Assembly (NCBI RefSeq): GCF_003813965.1
Contig: NZ_CP033896.1
Coordinates: forward strand, 1,116,001-1,180,000
DNA: 64,000 bases
Direction of reading: 5' to 3'
From: Corynebacterium choanae
Lineage (GTDB): Bacteria; Actinomycetota; Actinomycetes; Mycobacteriales; Mycobacteriaceae
This document shows, one piece after another, positions 38,992 to 49,184 of the stretch. The notes under the pieces were generated by a model, which did no database searches, was not told the origin of the DNA, and was given only the letters and a program-made list of their open reading frames with translations. The position numbers and the translations under genes are program-made. Every line of letters begins with the position of its first letter. Position 1 is the first letter of the stretch.

Positions 38992-41073
38992 GTGACAACC
39001 ACTCAAGCCCAAGATTTGGCGAAACTAACTATTCCTGCGCTTCGGGCACTCGCCCAGGAGCGGGGAATTCGTGGTACTTCCGGTAAACGGAAGGGCGAAC
39101 TTATCGCCATGTTGTCGGGTCAAACCCCGGCTGTAGGCGACAGCTCGCCACGGCGCAGCACCCGCCGGCGGGCAAGCGCGGAGAGCGCAGAAGCAGAGCA
39201 GGCTGCACCGGCTACGAACCGATCACGCCGCCGGGCAGGAGCAGATGAACAAGCTGAATCTGCTGCGCCTTCGGCTGGTTCGGAATCTGCCGACAACAGT
39301 GGTGAACAGCAGCGTGGTCCGCGGACACGTCGTCGGGTTCGGCGTGACGACAACGATCGTCGCGGCACCGCGAAAGATGACAACGCCACTGGTGATGATC
39401 GGAAGGCAGAGGCTGGCGATGCAGCCCGCCCAGAACAAGACCAGTCCCGCGGCGACAGCAATGATCGCGACAACCAAGACCGTGGCGGCCGTACCCGGCG
39501 CCGCTCTTCCCGCAGCCGCGACGACCAGACTGATCGGGAAGATAACGCTAACTCTCGGGAGCAGGATAACGACCGCTCTGAAGAGCAAGACGGCGATGAT
39601 TCGCAGCGCTTCGAATCACGATCTGCTGCACGCCGGGCTCGTCGGAACCGGCAGCGGGGACAAGGCAATAACCGTCGCCGTGACAACGATCAGGACAACG
39701 ACAATCGGTCACGCAACAACCGTGACCGTGACCGTGATCGGGATCGTGACCGCGACGATGATTCCCGGGATCGGCGGGGTCGCCGCAATCGGGATCGCGA
39801 CGAAGATCGTCGATCCCGCCGTGGCCGCCGTGATCGCCGAGGCCGCAATCGTGACAACGCATCGAATCCCACCGAGATTCGGGAAGATGACGTGTTGCAG
39901 GCAGTCGGCGGCATCGTCGACATTATTGACGGCAACGTGGCATTCTTGCGTACCGCCGGTTACCATGCCGGCCCGTCGGATGTGTTCATCCCGAACCAAC
40001 TGATCAAAAAATCGGGGCTGCGTTCCGGTGATGCGGTAACCGGTCAGGTGAAAGCGCCACGCGAAGGCCAATCGCTGCAAACCTACGGCACCGGCCGCAA
40101 CCGCGGAAAATACAATTCGCTTGTCCGGGTGGACACCATCAACGGTCAAACCCCAGAGGAAGTCGCCGATCGGCCGCAATTCGCGAAGCTCACCCCGCTG
40201 TATCCAAATCAGCGGCTTCGCCTAGAAACCGATGCCAAGGTGCTCACCACCCGCGTGATCGATCTGATCATGCCTATCGGTAAGGGGCAGCGTGCATTGA
40301 TCGTTTCCCCACCGAAGGCTGGTAAGACGACAATCCTGCAGAACATTGCCAACGCTATCGCGACCAACAACCCTGAGTGCTATCTCATGGTGGTGCTGGT
40401 GGATGAACGTCCCGAAGAAGTCACTGACATGGAACGTTCGGTGCGCGGCGAAGTGATTGCCTCCACCTTCGACCGGCCGCCAAGCGAACACACGGCTGTT
40501 GCTGAACTGGCCATTGAGCGTGCAAAACGTCTCGTCGAACAGGGCAAAGATGTCGTTGTGCTGCTCGACTCGATCACCCGTCTGGGTCGTGCCTACAACA
40601 ACTCGTCTCCTGCGTCAGGGCGTATTCTCTCCGGTGGTGTTGACTCTAATGCGCTCTACCCACCGAAGCGCTTCTTGGGCGCTGCCCGCAATATTGAAAA
40701 TGGTGGATCATTAACCATTATCGCCACCGCCATGGTCGAAACCGGGTCTGCCGGCGACACTGTGATCTTCGAAGAGTTCAAGGGCACCGGTAACGCTGAA
40801 CTGAAACTCGACCGGAAGATCTCCGAGCGTCGCGTCTTCCCTGCAGTGGATGTGAATCCTTCCGGCACCCGGAAAGATGAACTGCTGCTCGTGCCGGAAG
40901 AAGCCCGGATTATGCACAAGCTGCGCCGGATCCTGTCGGCACTCGACAGTCAGCAGGCCATTGATTTGCTCATCAAACAGCTGAAGAAAACCAAGTCGAA
41001 CAGTGAGTTTATGATGCAGATCGCGTCATCGGCGACGATGGCAGCCGTCGAAAGTGAAGAGGACTACTCGTAA
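38992..41073 (+). CDS. rho: transcription termination factor Rho
   Basis: Rho is a hexameric RNA helicase that ends transcription. The 693-residue protein starts at a GTG with GAAAGGA upstream. Residues ~10-45 form the Rho_N helical domain ([16 protein letters not shown]). Residues ~50-300 are a low-complexity insert dominated by Arg, Asp and Asn, including [20 protein letters not shown]. The cold-shock-like RNA-binding domain follows ([20 protein letters not shown]), then the RecA core with Walker A PPKAGKTT near 441, Walker [17 protein letters not shown] near 520 and GTRKDELL near 625. Actinobacterial Rho proteins commonly carry such inserts, thought to help bind structured GC-rich RNA. prfA starts five bases after the stop. 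Confidence 0.98.
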   Translation: MTTTQAQDLAKLTIPALRALAQERGIRGTSGKRKGELIAMLSGQTPAVGDSSPRRSTRRRASAESAEAEQAAPATNRSRRRAGADEQAESAAPSAGSESADNSGEQQRGPRTRRRVRRDDNDRRGTAKDDNATGDDRKAEAGDAARPEQDQSRGDSNDRDNQDRGGRTRRRSSRSRDDQTDREDNANSREQDNDRSEEQDGDDSQRFESRSAARRARRNRQRGQGNNRRRDNDQDNDNRSRNNRDRDRDRDRDRDDDSRDRRGRRNRDRDEDRRSRRGRRDRRGRNRDNASNPTEIREDDVLQAVGGIVDIIDGNVAFLRTAGYHAGPSDVFIPNQLIKKSGLRSGDAVTGQVKAPREGQSLQTYGTGRNRGKYNSLVRVDTINGQTPEEVADRPQFAKLTPLYPNQRLRLETDAKVLTTRVIDLIMPIGKGQRALIVSPPKAGKTTILQNIANAIATNNPECYLMVVLVDERPEEVTDMERSVRGEVIASTFDRPPSEHTAVAELAIERAKRLVEQGKDVVVLLDSITRLGRAYNNSSPASGRILSGGVDSNALYPPKRFLGAARNIENGGSLTIIATAMVETGSAGDTVIFEEFKGTGNAELKLDRKISERRVFPAVDVNPSGTRKDELLLVPEEARIMHKLRRILSALDSQQAIDLLIKQLKKTKSNSEFMMQIASSATMAAVESEEDYS

Positions 41074-41078
41074 AGCCT

Positions 41079-42152
41079 ATGGAAGCCCAAGTATCAGCAG
41101 TAGACGATATTCTTGCTGAATATCAAGGTCTGGAAATGCAGCTGTCCGATCCGGAGCTGCACAATGATCAAGCCGCTGCCCGGAAAGTGGGGAAACGCTT
41201 CGCCGAGCTGCAGCCGATCGTCAACGTGCACAAAGAGCTTGTGCAAACCCGGGAAGACTGCGAAACAGCTAAAGAGATGGGTCGGGAAGACAGCGAATTC
41301 GCCGCCGAGGCGGAACGGCTGGCTGAGCGCGTCGTCGAATTAGAGGAGCAGCTCGCCGATCTGCTCGCACCGCGTGATCCGCATGATGGGGAAGACATCA
41401 TCATGGAGATCAAATCTGGTGCCGGTGGGGAAGAGGCAGCCCTGTTCGCTGGTGAGCTGGCGCGCATGTATCAGCGCTACGCTGAGCGACACGGATTTGC
41501 CTATGAAGTGTTGGGTGTCAGCGAATCTGATCTTGGTGGCGTGAAAGACCTCACCATGTCGATTCGTTCCAAGCAGCCTTCCCGTGACGGGGCCTGGTCG
41601 GTATTCAAATTTGAAGGTGGCGTGCACCGTGTGCAGCGCGTCCCTGTCACCGAATCCCAGGGGCGCATTCAAACTTCGGCGGCTGGTGTGCTGGTGTATC
41701 CAGAACCTGACGAAGTTGAAGAAGTCACCATTGACGAAAAAGATATCCGAGTCGATGTGTACCGGTCATCCGGCAAGGGCGGCCAGGGAGTGAACACCAC
41801 CGACTCGGCGGTGCGTATTACCCACCTGCCGTCGGGAATTGTGGTGACCTGTCAAAAGGAACGCTCACAGATTCAAAACAAGGCTCGTGCCATGCAGGTG
41901 TTGGCAGCCCGGCTGCAACAGTTAGCGGAAGAAGAAGCCGATCGGGAAGCCGCCGAAGGGCGTGCTGCTCAGATCCGGACTATTGACCGCTCCGAGCGAA
42001 TCCGCACCTATAACTGGCCAGAAAACCGGATTAGCGATCACCGCATCGGATATAAAGCCAACAATCTTGACACCGTCCTCAACGGTGGCATGGAGGATCT
42101 GTTTACCGCGCTACAGACCGCTGAGCGTAATGCTCGTCTGGAAGCCGAATAG
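41079..42152 (+). CDS. prfA: peptide chain release factor 1
   Basis: RF1 recognises UAA and UAG and triggers peptide release. The 357-residue protein has the catalytic GGQ in [14 protein letters not shown] near 226-241 and the family helical domain at the N-terminus. Its methylation partner PrmC is encoded next. The start ATG at 41079 is five bases after the rho stop, so the two are co-transcribed. Confidence 0.98.
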   Translation: MEAQVSAVDDILAEYQGLEMQLSDPELHNDQAAARKVGKRFAELQPIVNVHKELVQTREDCETAKEMGREDSEFAAEAERLAERVVELEEQLADLLAPRDPHDGEDIIMEIKSGAGGEEAALFAGELARMYQRYAERHGFAYEVLGVSESDLGGVKDLTMSIRSKQPSRDGAWSVFKFEGGVHRVQRVPVTESQGRIQTSAAGVLVYPEPDEVEEVTIDEKDIRVDVYRSSGKGGQGVNTTDSAVRITHLPSGIVVTCQKERSQIQNKARAMQVLAARLQQLAEEEADREAAEGRAAQIRTIDRSERIRTYNWPENRISDHRIGYKANNLDTVLNGGMEDLFTALQTAERNARLEAE

Positions 42153-42185
42153 GCCTGCACTTTTTCGGTTGTCGCGGATCTTTTT

Positions 42186-42237
42186 AGGCAGTGACCAGAA
42201 ACGCCAAGCGCATGCTGCAGGCTTCTGGTCACTGCCT
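42186..42237. terminator. hairpin terminator between prfA and prmC
   Basis: AGGCAGTGACCAGAA/TTCTGGTCACTGCCT is a 15-bp perfect stem with a 22-base loop, preceded by TTTTT and followed by TTTG. It could stop or attenuate transcription from rho-prfA, and suggests that prmC has its own promoter. Confidence 0.8.
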
Positions 42238-42330
42238 TTGCATCGGTTATGCCGGCAATAGTCGCACACCTGCCATATCTGGTGGTGATTGCGCCTGGGA
42301 GCAGCATTGCCGCAATGAGTTGGGAAATCT

Positions 42331-43254
42331 ATGGAACACAAGCTTTGCCGGACGCTCACATCTGGTGAACTTACCCGCCTGCAACAGCTCGCTGACCCGA
42401 CATTGACTGTCAACCAGGCACGCATGGTGCTTACCGCGTTATTTACCGATGCCGGGATTGCATCGCCTGCAGTTGATGCCCGCCTACTGTTGGCACATTT
42501 ACTCGACATTGCCCCGTTGGAGCTGGTGTTTGTCGGCGATCAGCCTGCACCAGCGGGTCTGGTGGAAGCCGCCCGCCTGCGAGCCAGCCGTATTCCCTTG
42601 CAGCATATTGTTGGGACTGCGGATTTTGCCGGGTTACTACTTGCCGTCGGAGATGGCGCGTTTATTCCCCGCCCCGAGACTGAATTGGTCGTCGATTGGG
42701 TGGTCCGTGACTGTCAGGAGCATCATCTCGCCAACCCGATCATTGTGGATTTGTGCACCGGTCCTGCGACGATTTTGTGCGCACTGCAGCAGGCACTCCC
42801 TGCGGAAACGCTGATTGGGGTGGAGCAGTCGGCTGCAGCGCTAGGCTATGCGCGTCAAAATGTTGCCACCTATGCGCCCCAGGCCACACTGATACACGGC
42901 GATGTCACTCGTGGCTCTTTGCTCGATACACTTGCTGATGTCGTGGGACGGGTCGATGTAGTGGTGAGCAATCCACCATATGTGCCGCTGGCAACAGCCG
43001 TTGATTTTGAGGTAACCCACGATCCGACCACCGCGGTGTTTGCGGAAGATTCCGGTATGTCGGTTATTGCCGGCATGATGCCGCAAATAGAGGCGCTGCT
43101 TCGCCCAGCTGGGCGGGTAAGTATTGAACACGATGACAGTCATCGCGAAGCGATGCACCGTCTGCTGGAGCAACGAGGGTGCTTCGAAGCTATTTGCACC
43201 CATCGCGACCTGGCAGATCGTGATCGATTCACCACTGCGAGCAAACACCAATAA
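42331..43254 (+). CDS. prmC: peptide release factor N5-glutamine methyltransferase
   Basis: PrmC (HemK) methylates the Gln of the GGQ motif in RF1 and RF2. The 307-residue protein has the helical N-terminal substrate domain (DARLLLAHLL), FIPRPETELVVDWV, a slightly unusual SAM-binding segment VDLCTGPATILCALQQ, and the diagnostic NPPY in VVSNPPYVPL. The SAM motif is normally D-x-G-x-G-S/T-G; here CTGPATIL lacks two glycines. prfA upstream supports the function. Confidence 0.93.
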   Translation: MEHKLCRTLTSGELTRLQQLADPTLTVNQARMVLTALFTDAGIASPAVDARLLLAHLLDIAPLELVFVGDQPAPAGLVEAARLRASRIPLQHIVGTADFAGLLLAVGDGAFIPRPETELVVDWVVRDCQEHHLANPIIVDLCTGPATILCALQQALPAETLIGVEQSAAALGYARQNVATYAPQATLIHGDVTRGSLLDTLADVVGRVDVVVSNPPYVPLATAVDFEVTHDPTTAVFAEDSGMSVIAGMMPQIEALLRPAGRVSIEHDDSHREAMHRLLEQRGCFEAICTHRDLADRDRFTTASKHQ

Positions 43255-43435
43255 AACCGCCGGCGGTTATCCTTCCACTGCTGCCGCTGCGCTGTGCCGA
43301 GTTGCACACTGCAATGGTGGACTTCATGGGACATCCAAATCTGTTTCGGTCTTCTGCAAGAGGCCGTGAGCACCTGTGTAGGGTGGGGTATGCTTCAGGC
43401 AGTAGTTTTGATGGAGGCGAGGAGTAGCTATACAG

Positions 43436-44086
43436 ATGAGCAGGCTTTTTTCATGTGCTAACCCGGATGATCGGGAAGCTGGCATCACCATTGCTGCTGA
43501 ATCGGTCAAAGACGGTGGACTGGTAGTGCTGCCCACCGATACGCTCTACGGCCTGGGTGTTGATGCGTTCAACAATGAAGCTGTAAGCAAGCTACTGGCC
43601 ACTAAACGTCGCGGACCGGATATGCCGGTGCCAGTGCTCGTCGGATCCTGGTCGACCATCCGGGGACTGGTGCGGGAATATTCCACCTATACCCGACTGC
43701 TGGTGGAAGCATTTTGGCCAGGTGGACTGTCTATCGTGGTACCCCAAGCACCATCGCTGCCGTGGAATCTTGGTAACACCCAAGGAACGGTGATGCTCCG
43801 CATGCCGCTGCATCCGGTGGCGATTAGCCTGCTGCAAAAAACCGGCCCGATGGCCGTGTCGAGCGCCAACATTTCCGGGGAACCGCCAGCGACAAATATT
43901 GCCGCCGCCCAGGCGCAGCTGGGGGAGGCGGTAGATGTGTATCTTGACGGTGGGGAATGCCCTGTTGGCACTCCTTCCACTATCGTTGATGTCTCCACAG
44001 GACAGGTTCGTATTTTGCGGGAAGGTGCAGTGCCCCGAGAGCGGATTGCTGCTGCGTTGAGTCTGCAACCCGACCAGATCGGATAG
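43436..44086 (+). CDS. Sua5/YciO/YrdC family threonylcarbamoyl-AMP synthase
   Basis: The 216-residue protein makes threonylcarbamoyl-adenylate for the t6A modification of ANN-decoding tRNAs. Family segments are GGLVVLPTDTLYGLGVDA near 29-45, KRRGPDMPVPVLV, GTVMLRMPLHPVA, PMAVSSANISGEPPAT and STIVDVSTGQVRILREGAV. The basic PTDT-YGL and KxR motifs that bind the substrates are present. wecA starts two bases after its stop, so both are in one transcript. Confidence 0.94.
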   Translation: MSRLFSCANPDDREAGITIAAESVKDGGLVVLPTDTLYGLGVDAFNNEAVSKLLATKRRGPDMPVPVLVGSWSTIRGLVREYSTYTRLLVEAFWPGGLSIVVPQAPSLPWNLGNTQGTVMLRMPLHPVAISLLQKTGPMAVSSANISGEPPATNIAAAQAQLGEAVDVYLDGGECPVGTPSTIVDVSTGQVRILREGAVPRERIAAALSLQPDQIG

Positions 44087-44088
44087 GG

Positions 44089-45294
44089 ATGGGTACCGGC
44101 GCGGTCGGGGTGCCCCTGCGTGAGCTTGGCATTGTGCTGCTCGTTGGGGTGATAACGACCTATTTGACCACTGGCCTGATCAGGGCGGCAATTATCCGAT
44201 CCGGATGGATCGATAATCCGCGACAGCGCGACGTGCACCATACCCCCATGCCGCGACTGGGTGGGGTGGCGATGTTTTCCGGATTTCTGGTGAGCGTCTA
44301 TGTGGCACATCAACTGCCAGCACTTACCCGGGCGTTTCAGCCGATCACCCCGGAGATGGATGCGGTGGTCATTGGCGGATTTATTATTGTGCTGGTCGGA
44401 GTTATTGACGATCTGTGGGATTTGGATGCTGTCACCAAGCTGCTCGGCCAGTTTCTCGGTGCGCTGGTGATGAGCTCAATGGGGTTAAGCTGGACAATCA
44501 GCTATTGGCCAGGGCAATCCCTGATCATTCTCGACCGGGCAAGTTCGATGCTGGTGACCGCTCTTGTGACAGTCACGTTGATTAACGCCATCAACTTCGT
44601 GGATGGACTTGATGGGTTAGCGGCCGGTATTGCCGGTATAGCTGGCTTTTCACTGTTTTGTTTAGCACTGGTAGCTCTGCATGACCAGGGTGGGGCAGTG
44701 GCAGGCTATCCGCCAGCTATTATTGCTGCCGCATTGGTGGGAATATGTGCCGGGTTTTTACCGCATAATTTTCATCCCTCTCGGATTTTTATGGGGGATT
44801 CTGGGGCGATGCTGCTGGGTTTTCTGCTTGCCGCAACAGCAACCTCCCTCACTGGCAAAATTAATCAGGGCATGTATGGTCCGGCCGACACGAAGGCAAT
44901 GATCGGTCCGGTGATCGCAGTGTTGGTGATTTTGTGCATTCCAATCGCCGATTTGGTGTTAGCGGTGCTTCGCCGCACACTGAAAGGCCAGTCGCCATTC
45001 CAAGCGGATTCGATGCATTTACATCACCGCCTCTTGCGTATTGGCCACTCCCATCGGCGGGTGGTGGTGGTGATCTACTGTTGGGCGATACTCTTCGGAT
45101 CGGGTGCGGTGCTTTATCCGCTGCTGCCATTTGCTGGTTTCTGCGTGGTGATGCTCATCGGTGCTGCAGGGGCGATCTTTGTCACATTTGAAACTGTGGT
45201 TCGTGACTGGCCTGCATCCCGCCGCCGGCAGCGGCCGCCTCGCCCGTCGCCCACCCGCAGCGGGATCGGCCGTTTCGCGCCGCCGAATAAGTAG
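44089..45294 (+). CDS. wecA: decaprenyl-phosphate GlcNAc-1-phosphate transferase
   Basis: This MraY/WecA-family membrane enzyme moves GlcNAc-1-P to a polyprenyl phosphate, the first step of arabinogalactan linker synthesis in mycolic-acid actinobacteria. The 401-residue protein has about eleven membrane helices. Motifs: DNPRQRDVHHTPMPRLGG, the Asp pair VIDDLWDLDA, NAINFVDGLDGLAAG, FMGDSGAMLLGF and the loop SMHLHHRLL with the family His residues. It follows the Sua5 gene with a two-base gap and ends in a basic Pro-rich tail. Confidence 0.93.
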   Translation: MGTGAVGVPLRELGIVLLVGVITTYLTTGLIRAAIIRSGWIDNPRQRDVHHTPMPRLGGVAMFSGFLVSVYVAHQLPALTRAFQPITPEMDAVVIGGFIIVLVGVIDDLWDLDAVTKLLGQFLGALVMSSMGLSWTISYWPGQSLIILDRASSMLVTALVTVTLINAINFVDGLDGLAAGIAGIAGFSLFCLALVALHDQGGAVAGYPPAIIAAALVGICAGFLPHNFHPSRIFMGDSGAMLLGFLLAATATSLTGKINQGMYGPADTKAMIGPVIAVLVILCIPIADLVLAVLRRTLKGQSPFQADSMHLHHRLLRIGHSHRRVVVVIYCWAILFGSGAVLYPLLPFAGFCVVMLIGAAGAIFVTFETVVRDWPASRRRQRPPRPSPTRSGIGRFAPPNK

Positions 45295-45467
45295 CAGCGT
45301 GAGATCTCACCGTAGTGGGACAAGCCTGGCATTCCTTGGGATTGGTGTCGTGCGCCGTAGCGGGTTGGTGTGAATTGGCGCCCGGGTTGTTTGATGTGAT
45401 TGGCTTTTGCGAGGACGAAGAGCGCTTGGCGTCGACGTCTCATATTCGGTGGAAAGGGTAGTTTGGC

Positions 45468-45890
45468 GTGTTGGATAATTTTGCGGTTCCCACGAGTACA
45501 GCTGGTGGGTTGCGCCGGGCGATGATTTTTGGCGCTGGCGCCTTAGTGCTGGTGACGATAGTTCTTGGTGGGATTTGGTTTGCTATTGCGGGCAGGAGTG
45601 GCCTGTGGGGTGTGTTGATTGGATCAGGAATTGGTGGCGCGTTTATCCTCACCACCTTGCTGCTGACCCTGGTCACTATCAATTCCACTCCGGAGATTAC
45701 TGCGGCCGTCAACCTTGGGGGATGGTTGCTCAAGGTCGTGGTGTTGATGGTGGTTATCTATTTCATTCGTGATTTGGATTTCTATCATCGCGGTGCGTTG
45801 ATGACAACGATCGTCGGTGTTTTAGTGTGCGTGTTGGGGGCGGAAACGTTGGCGATTGTAAAGTCCAAAACACCCTATATTGGCAACTAG
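45468..45890 (+). CDS. AtpI-like small membrane protein
   Basis: The 140-residue protein has four hydrophobic helices (near 20-40, 45-68, 78-100 and 108-130), with polar loops between. Its place directly before the ATP synthase genes suggests an AtpI-like subunit, which helps c-ring assembly or Mg2+ handling elsewhere; sequence similarity is not obvious to me. The start is a GTG at 45468 after GGAAAGGG. A gap of 1.1 kb separates it from atpB. Confidence 0.75.
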   Translation: MLDNFAVPTSTAGGLRRAMIFGAGALVLVTIVLGGIWFAIAGRSGLWGVLIGSGIGGAFILTTLLLTLVTINSTPEITAAVNLGGWLLKVVVLMVVIYFIRDLDFYHRGALMTTIVGVLVCVLGAETLAIVKSKTPYIGN

Positions 45891-46985
45891 GCTCGTTCAC
45901 CTTGCAGTTGTGGGTGGTGTGAGAGCAGGGGGGATCACTACCGCGGGGTTGGCTACTTATCCGAACTGCCTTGCCATGGTGTGCGAAGCTGGCCATGATG
46001 TGGCGCGGATTCGTTGCGAAACAATGAGGTCTGCGCCGGTGGGGCAGTAATGCCGTCAGGGCTTTTGTGGGGGCTGAAGGATCTGTGTCGCGTTGCAAGC
46101 TTGATATGTCCCCTGGTTTGCGATTGCTGTTGCCTGGTTCCTGGTTATCGGTGCCACTGACTACGGTTTTGCTGTGTACGGAATGAACGCCCGGAACTGT
46201 GTTGTGGTTCAATCCGGGTAGATGGGCGCCAGTGGCACGTCACTGCTGCCGGGATTCGCAGGGTGAGTCCGCAAGTAGGGTGGATCATTTTCTTGCTGCA
46301 CAAGTGCCGTCTTGGGGGTGAACGTGGGGGCAAAAGTGGCAAAGCTACCGGGACAGTCGTTCAATCGCGGGCGGCAAAGGTGCGACCATCCGCAATTTTG
46401 CTCCCCCTATTCGGGCGGTACCGGCGGGTGTGATTAGTCTAACAGCTTAAGTGTTCCTGCAGTTCACAGCGCTTATTAAGGTAGCTCTGCGGAATAAGGG
46501 CAGAGTTAGTCGGGGCTTCCTGCAATAAATCCGGGCGCCCCTGATAATCTTCTAGTGGATCCTGCTGATCTCACGGGGCATCCCACAGCTGTGGCGACGC
46601 CAAGGGGGATCACCCCGCAACCTGGTTTTCCAAGCTGCGGTGGGCAATTGTGGTTGTTCTATTCCCCAACAATTGGGGTAGTGGAAGACCAATCGCTGTC
46701 CGGTGGCCGTTGCGGCTGCTCGAGGTAGCACACAGGGTCTGCTGAATTATCCGTTAACGTGCGACGGAGTTGCGGATCGTTCAGGAGAAGTATTCAGACG
46801 TCCATCGCACCGTAGTTGGTGAATTCTTCACTGCTTCATAGTTGACATGCTCGCGGCAAGCAGCAGGTTTTTCGGCTGGTAGTCGGAAGTATTGTTGCTC
46901 TCCACGTTGCGAGCAGCTGCAGGAGTCAACCTATGACGGTGATGAATTACTGCACACCACTTCGGTCCAAACACGGGAGAGAACG
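45891..46985. other. 1.1-kb gap upstream of atpB
   Basis: The gap holds the second copy of the 19-bp repeat, a CCCCAA/TTGGGG hairpin overlapping it (46664-46678) and an 18-codon leader frame just before atpB. I see no other gene. The atp promoter probably lies here. Confidence 0.6.
46667..46685 (+). repeat. 19-bp repeat, copy upstream of atpB
   Basis: This copy is identical to 37988-38006 upstream of rho. Here the first part also makes a small hairpin CCCCAA-CAA-TTGGGG. Confidence 0.8.
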
Positions 46986-46989
46986 CTGA
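46933..46989 (+). CDS. possible 18-codon leader peptide before atpB
   Basis: An ATG at 46933 lies seven bases after a good AGGAG (46921-46925). The frame encodes MTVMNYCTPLRSKHGRER and stops with TGA at 46987-46989. The TGA overlaps CTG at 46986, the best-placed start for atpB, in the same 4-base geometry (NTGA) as the coupled genes at 4947 and 49181. A GGGAGAG inside the leader could reinitiate ribosomes. It may couple atpB translation to a leader; a chance frame is possible. Confidence 0.4.
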   Translation: MTVMNYCTPLRSKHGRER

Positions 46990-47816
46990 GCGTTGTAACA
47001 CTGGCTTTGAAAGGCCACTTTCACGAGCCTGATCTGGACAAAGAATTTTTCCCGGGTTTCATCAAAGATGGCCTCCCGCACAATCTGTTCTTTTCAGATT
47101 TCGCAAATGGCTACTTTGCTATCGACCGTCTGATGTTTGTTCGCATCTTGATGACGGTGCTGCTTGCGCTGTTCTTCGTGCTTGCCATGAGGAAGCCGCA
47201 AATCGTACCAAAGGGGCTGCAGAATGTTGGAGAGATCGCTCTCGACTTTGTGCGGCTCCATGTCGCTGAGGAAATTCTCGGCAAGAAGGAAGGCCGCCGG
47301 TTCCTGCCGGTGCTTGCCACCATCTTCTTCTTGGTGTTGGCAGGTAACCTTCCCTCGGTTATTCCTGGATTAAACGTCTCGCCAAACGCCCGTGTCGGTA
47401 TGCCACTGACACTGGCGATTTTGTCGTATGTGGTCTTTATTTATGCAGGTGCGAAGAAGCATGGCTTCTTCCACTTCGTGAAGGCTTCGGTCGTGATTCC
47501 TGGTTTGCCGGGCTGGCTGTACCCATTGGTGATCCTCATTGAAGCGTTTTCCACCTTCGTGCTGCGTCCCGTCACGCTGACCATCCGTTTGATGGCCAAT
47601 ATGCTGGCTGGCCACTTGATTTTGGTGCTGCTGTTTGCGGCGACCAACTTCTTTGTGTGGCAGCTCAATGCGTGGACTCTGCTCGGTGGGGCAACCCTGA
47701 TCGCCGGTATGGCATTCAGCTTGTTCGAGCTGCTGGTGATTTTCCTGCAGGCCTATATTTTCGCACTGCTGACTGCAGTGTATATCGAACTGTCCCTGCA
47801 CGCGGACGAACATTAA
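46986..47816 (+). CDS. atpB: ATP synthase F0 subunit a
   Basis: Subunit a forms the proton path beside the c-ring. The protein has five to six helices and the essential arginine in VTLTIRLMANMLAGH, plus the C-terminal LLVIFLQAYIFALLTAVY. The N-terminus KGHFHEPDLDKEFFPG fits corynebacterial subunit a. The start is problematic: no ATG or GTG lies in frame between the stop-free upstream region and residue ~30 of the protein. CTG at 46986 is four bases after GGGAGAG and overlaps the leader stop; GTT at 46992, CTG at 47001 and TTG at 47007 are alternatives. With 46986 the protein has 276 residues, normal for the family. Confidence 0.93.
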   Translation: MSVVTLALKGHFHEPDLDKEFFPGFIKDGLPHNLFFSDFANGYFAIDRLMFVRILMTVLLALFFVLAMRKPQIVPKGLQNVGEIALDFVRLHVAEEILGKKEGRRFLPVLATIFFLVLAGNLPSVIPGLNVSPNARVGMPLTLAILSYVVFIYAGAKKHGFFHFVKASVVIPGLPGWLYPLVILIEAFSTFVLRPVTLTIRLMANMLAGHLILVLLFAATNFFVWQLNAWTLLGGATLIAGMAFSLFELLVIFLQAYIFALLTAVYIELSLHADEH

Positions 47817-48453
<637 letters not shown>

Positions 48454-48485
48454 TCGTTGGTCGATGTGGCGGACGACCACTTGAT

Positions 48486-48524
48486 AACCCGGTCAATCAA
48501 GGAACATTCCTTGACGTTCGGGTT
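48486..48524 (+). other. stem-loop between atpE and atpF
   Basis: Outer arms AACCCG/CGGGTT (48486-48491, 48519-48524) enclose an inner 8-bp stem TCAAGGAA/TTCCTTGA (48497-48504, 48507-48514). No T-run follows. It may protect atpE mRNA or reduce readthrough, to raise c-subunit yield. Confidence 0.6.
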
Positions 48525-48605
48525 GTGGTTCACCTGCTAGACATTGACCACAACAGATGAACAGATGAAGTTTTGTTAGCGAAAAACGACGAAAGCTGAG
48601 GACTC

Positions 48606-49184
48606 ATGACTGAGGTCTTTACCTACTTGGCGGAGGGCGCCGAGGGAGCTTCGACTCTGCCATTGGAACATGGCAACTCCCCGCTGCTGCCCATGCCTTA
48701 CGACATGGTCTGGTCCGCGATCTGCATGCTCGTTATTCTGCTGCTCTTCTGGAAGTATGTGCTTCCGAAGTTCAATGCAGTACTCGATCAGCGCGAAGAG
48801 TCGATTGCTGGCTCTATCGCCCGTGCAGAAGCAGCTCAGGCAGAAGCAAAGGCTGCGCTGGAGAAGTACAACGCGCAGCTTGCTGAAGGCCGTGCCGAAG
48901 CCAATGCAATCCGTGAGGATGCACGCGCTCGTGGCAAGCAGATTATCGAGGAAGCTAAGGTGCAAGCAGCGGAAGAACAAAACCGCATCATTGCACTGGG
49001 TGAAAAGCAGCTGCACGCTGAGCGTGAGCGCGTGGTCGCCGAACTCCGCAAGGAGATGGGTACCAATTCGATCAGCCTCGCCGAGCGGCTGCTCGGTGCC
49101 GAACTTGACGATAGCGTCAAGCGTGGCGGCACGATCGATCGCTTCCTTGCCGATCTCGATTACGTGGCCCCGGCCGGAAAGTGA
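48606..49184 (+). CDS. atpF: ATP synthase F0 subunit b
   Basis: Subunit b is the peripheral stalk. One membrane helix near residues 34-54 ([19 protein letters not shown]) is followed by a long Ala/Glu/Arg coiled coil (residues 60-150). The 192-residue length is normal for actinobacteria. The stop overlaps the atpH GTG by four bases. Confidence 0.97.
   Translation: MTEVFTYLAEGAEGASTLPLEHGNSPLLPMPYDMVWSAICMLVILLLFWKYVLPKFNAVLDQREESIAGSIARAEAAQAEAKAALEKYNAQLAEGRAEANAIREDARARGKQIIEEAKVQAAEEQNRIIALGEKQLHAERERVVAELRKEMGTNSISLAERLLGAELDDSVKRGGTIDRFLADLDYVAPAGK

Noticed and set aside
39690-39760. RD-dipeptide DNA repeats considered as a CRISPR or tandem array
   Set aside because: They are in-frame codon repeats of rho, not spaced repeats with unique spacers.
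39245-40003. 252-codon frame inside the Rho insert
   Set aside because: The repetitive RD-rich codons leave other frames open; the product is a Thr/Ile/Ala string without a plausible fold.
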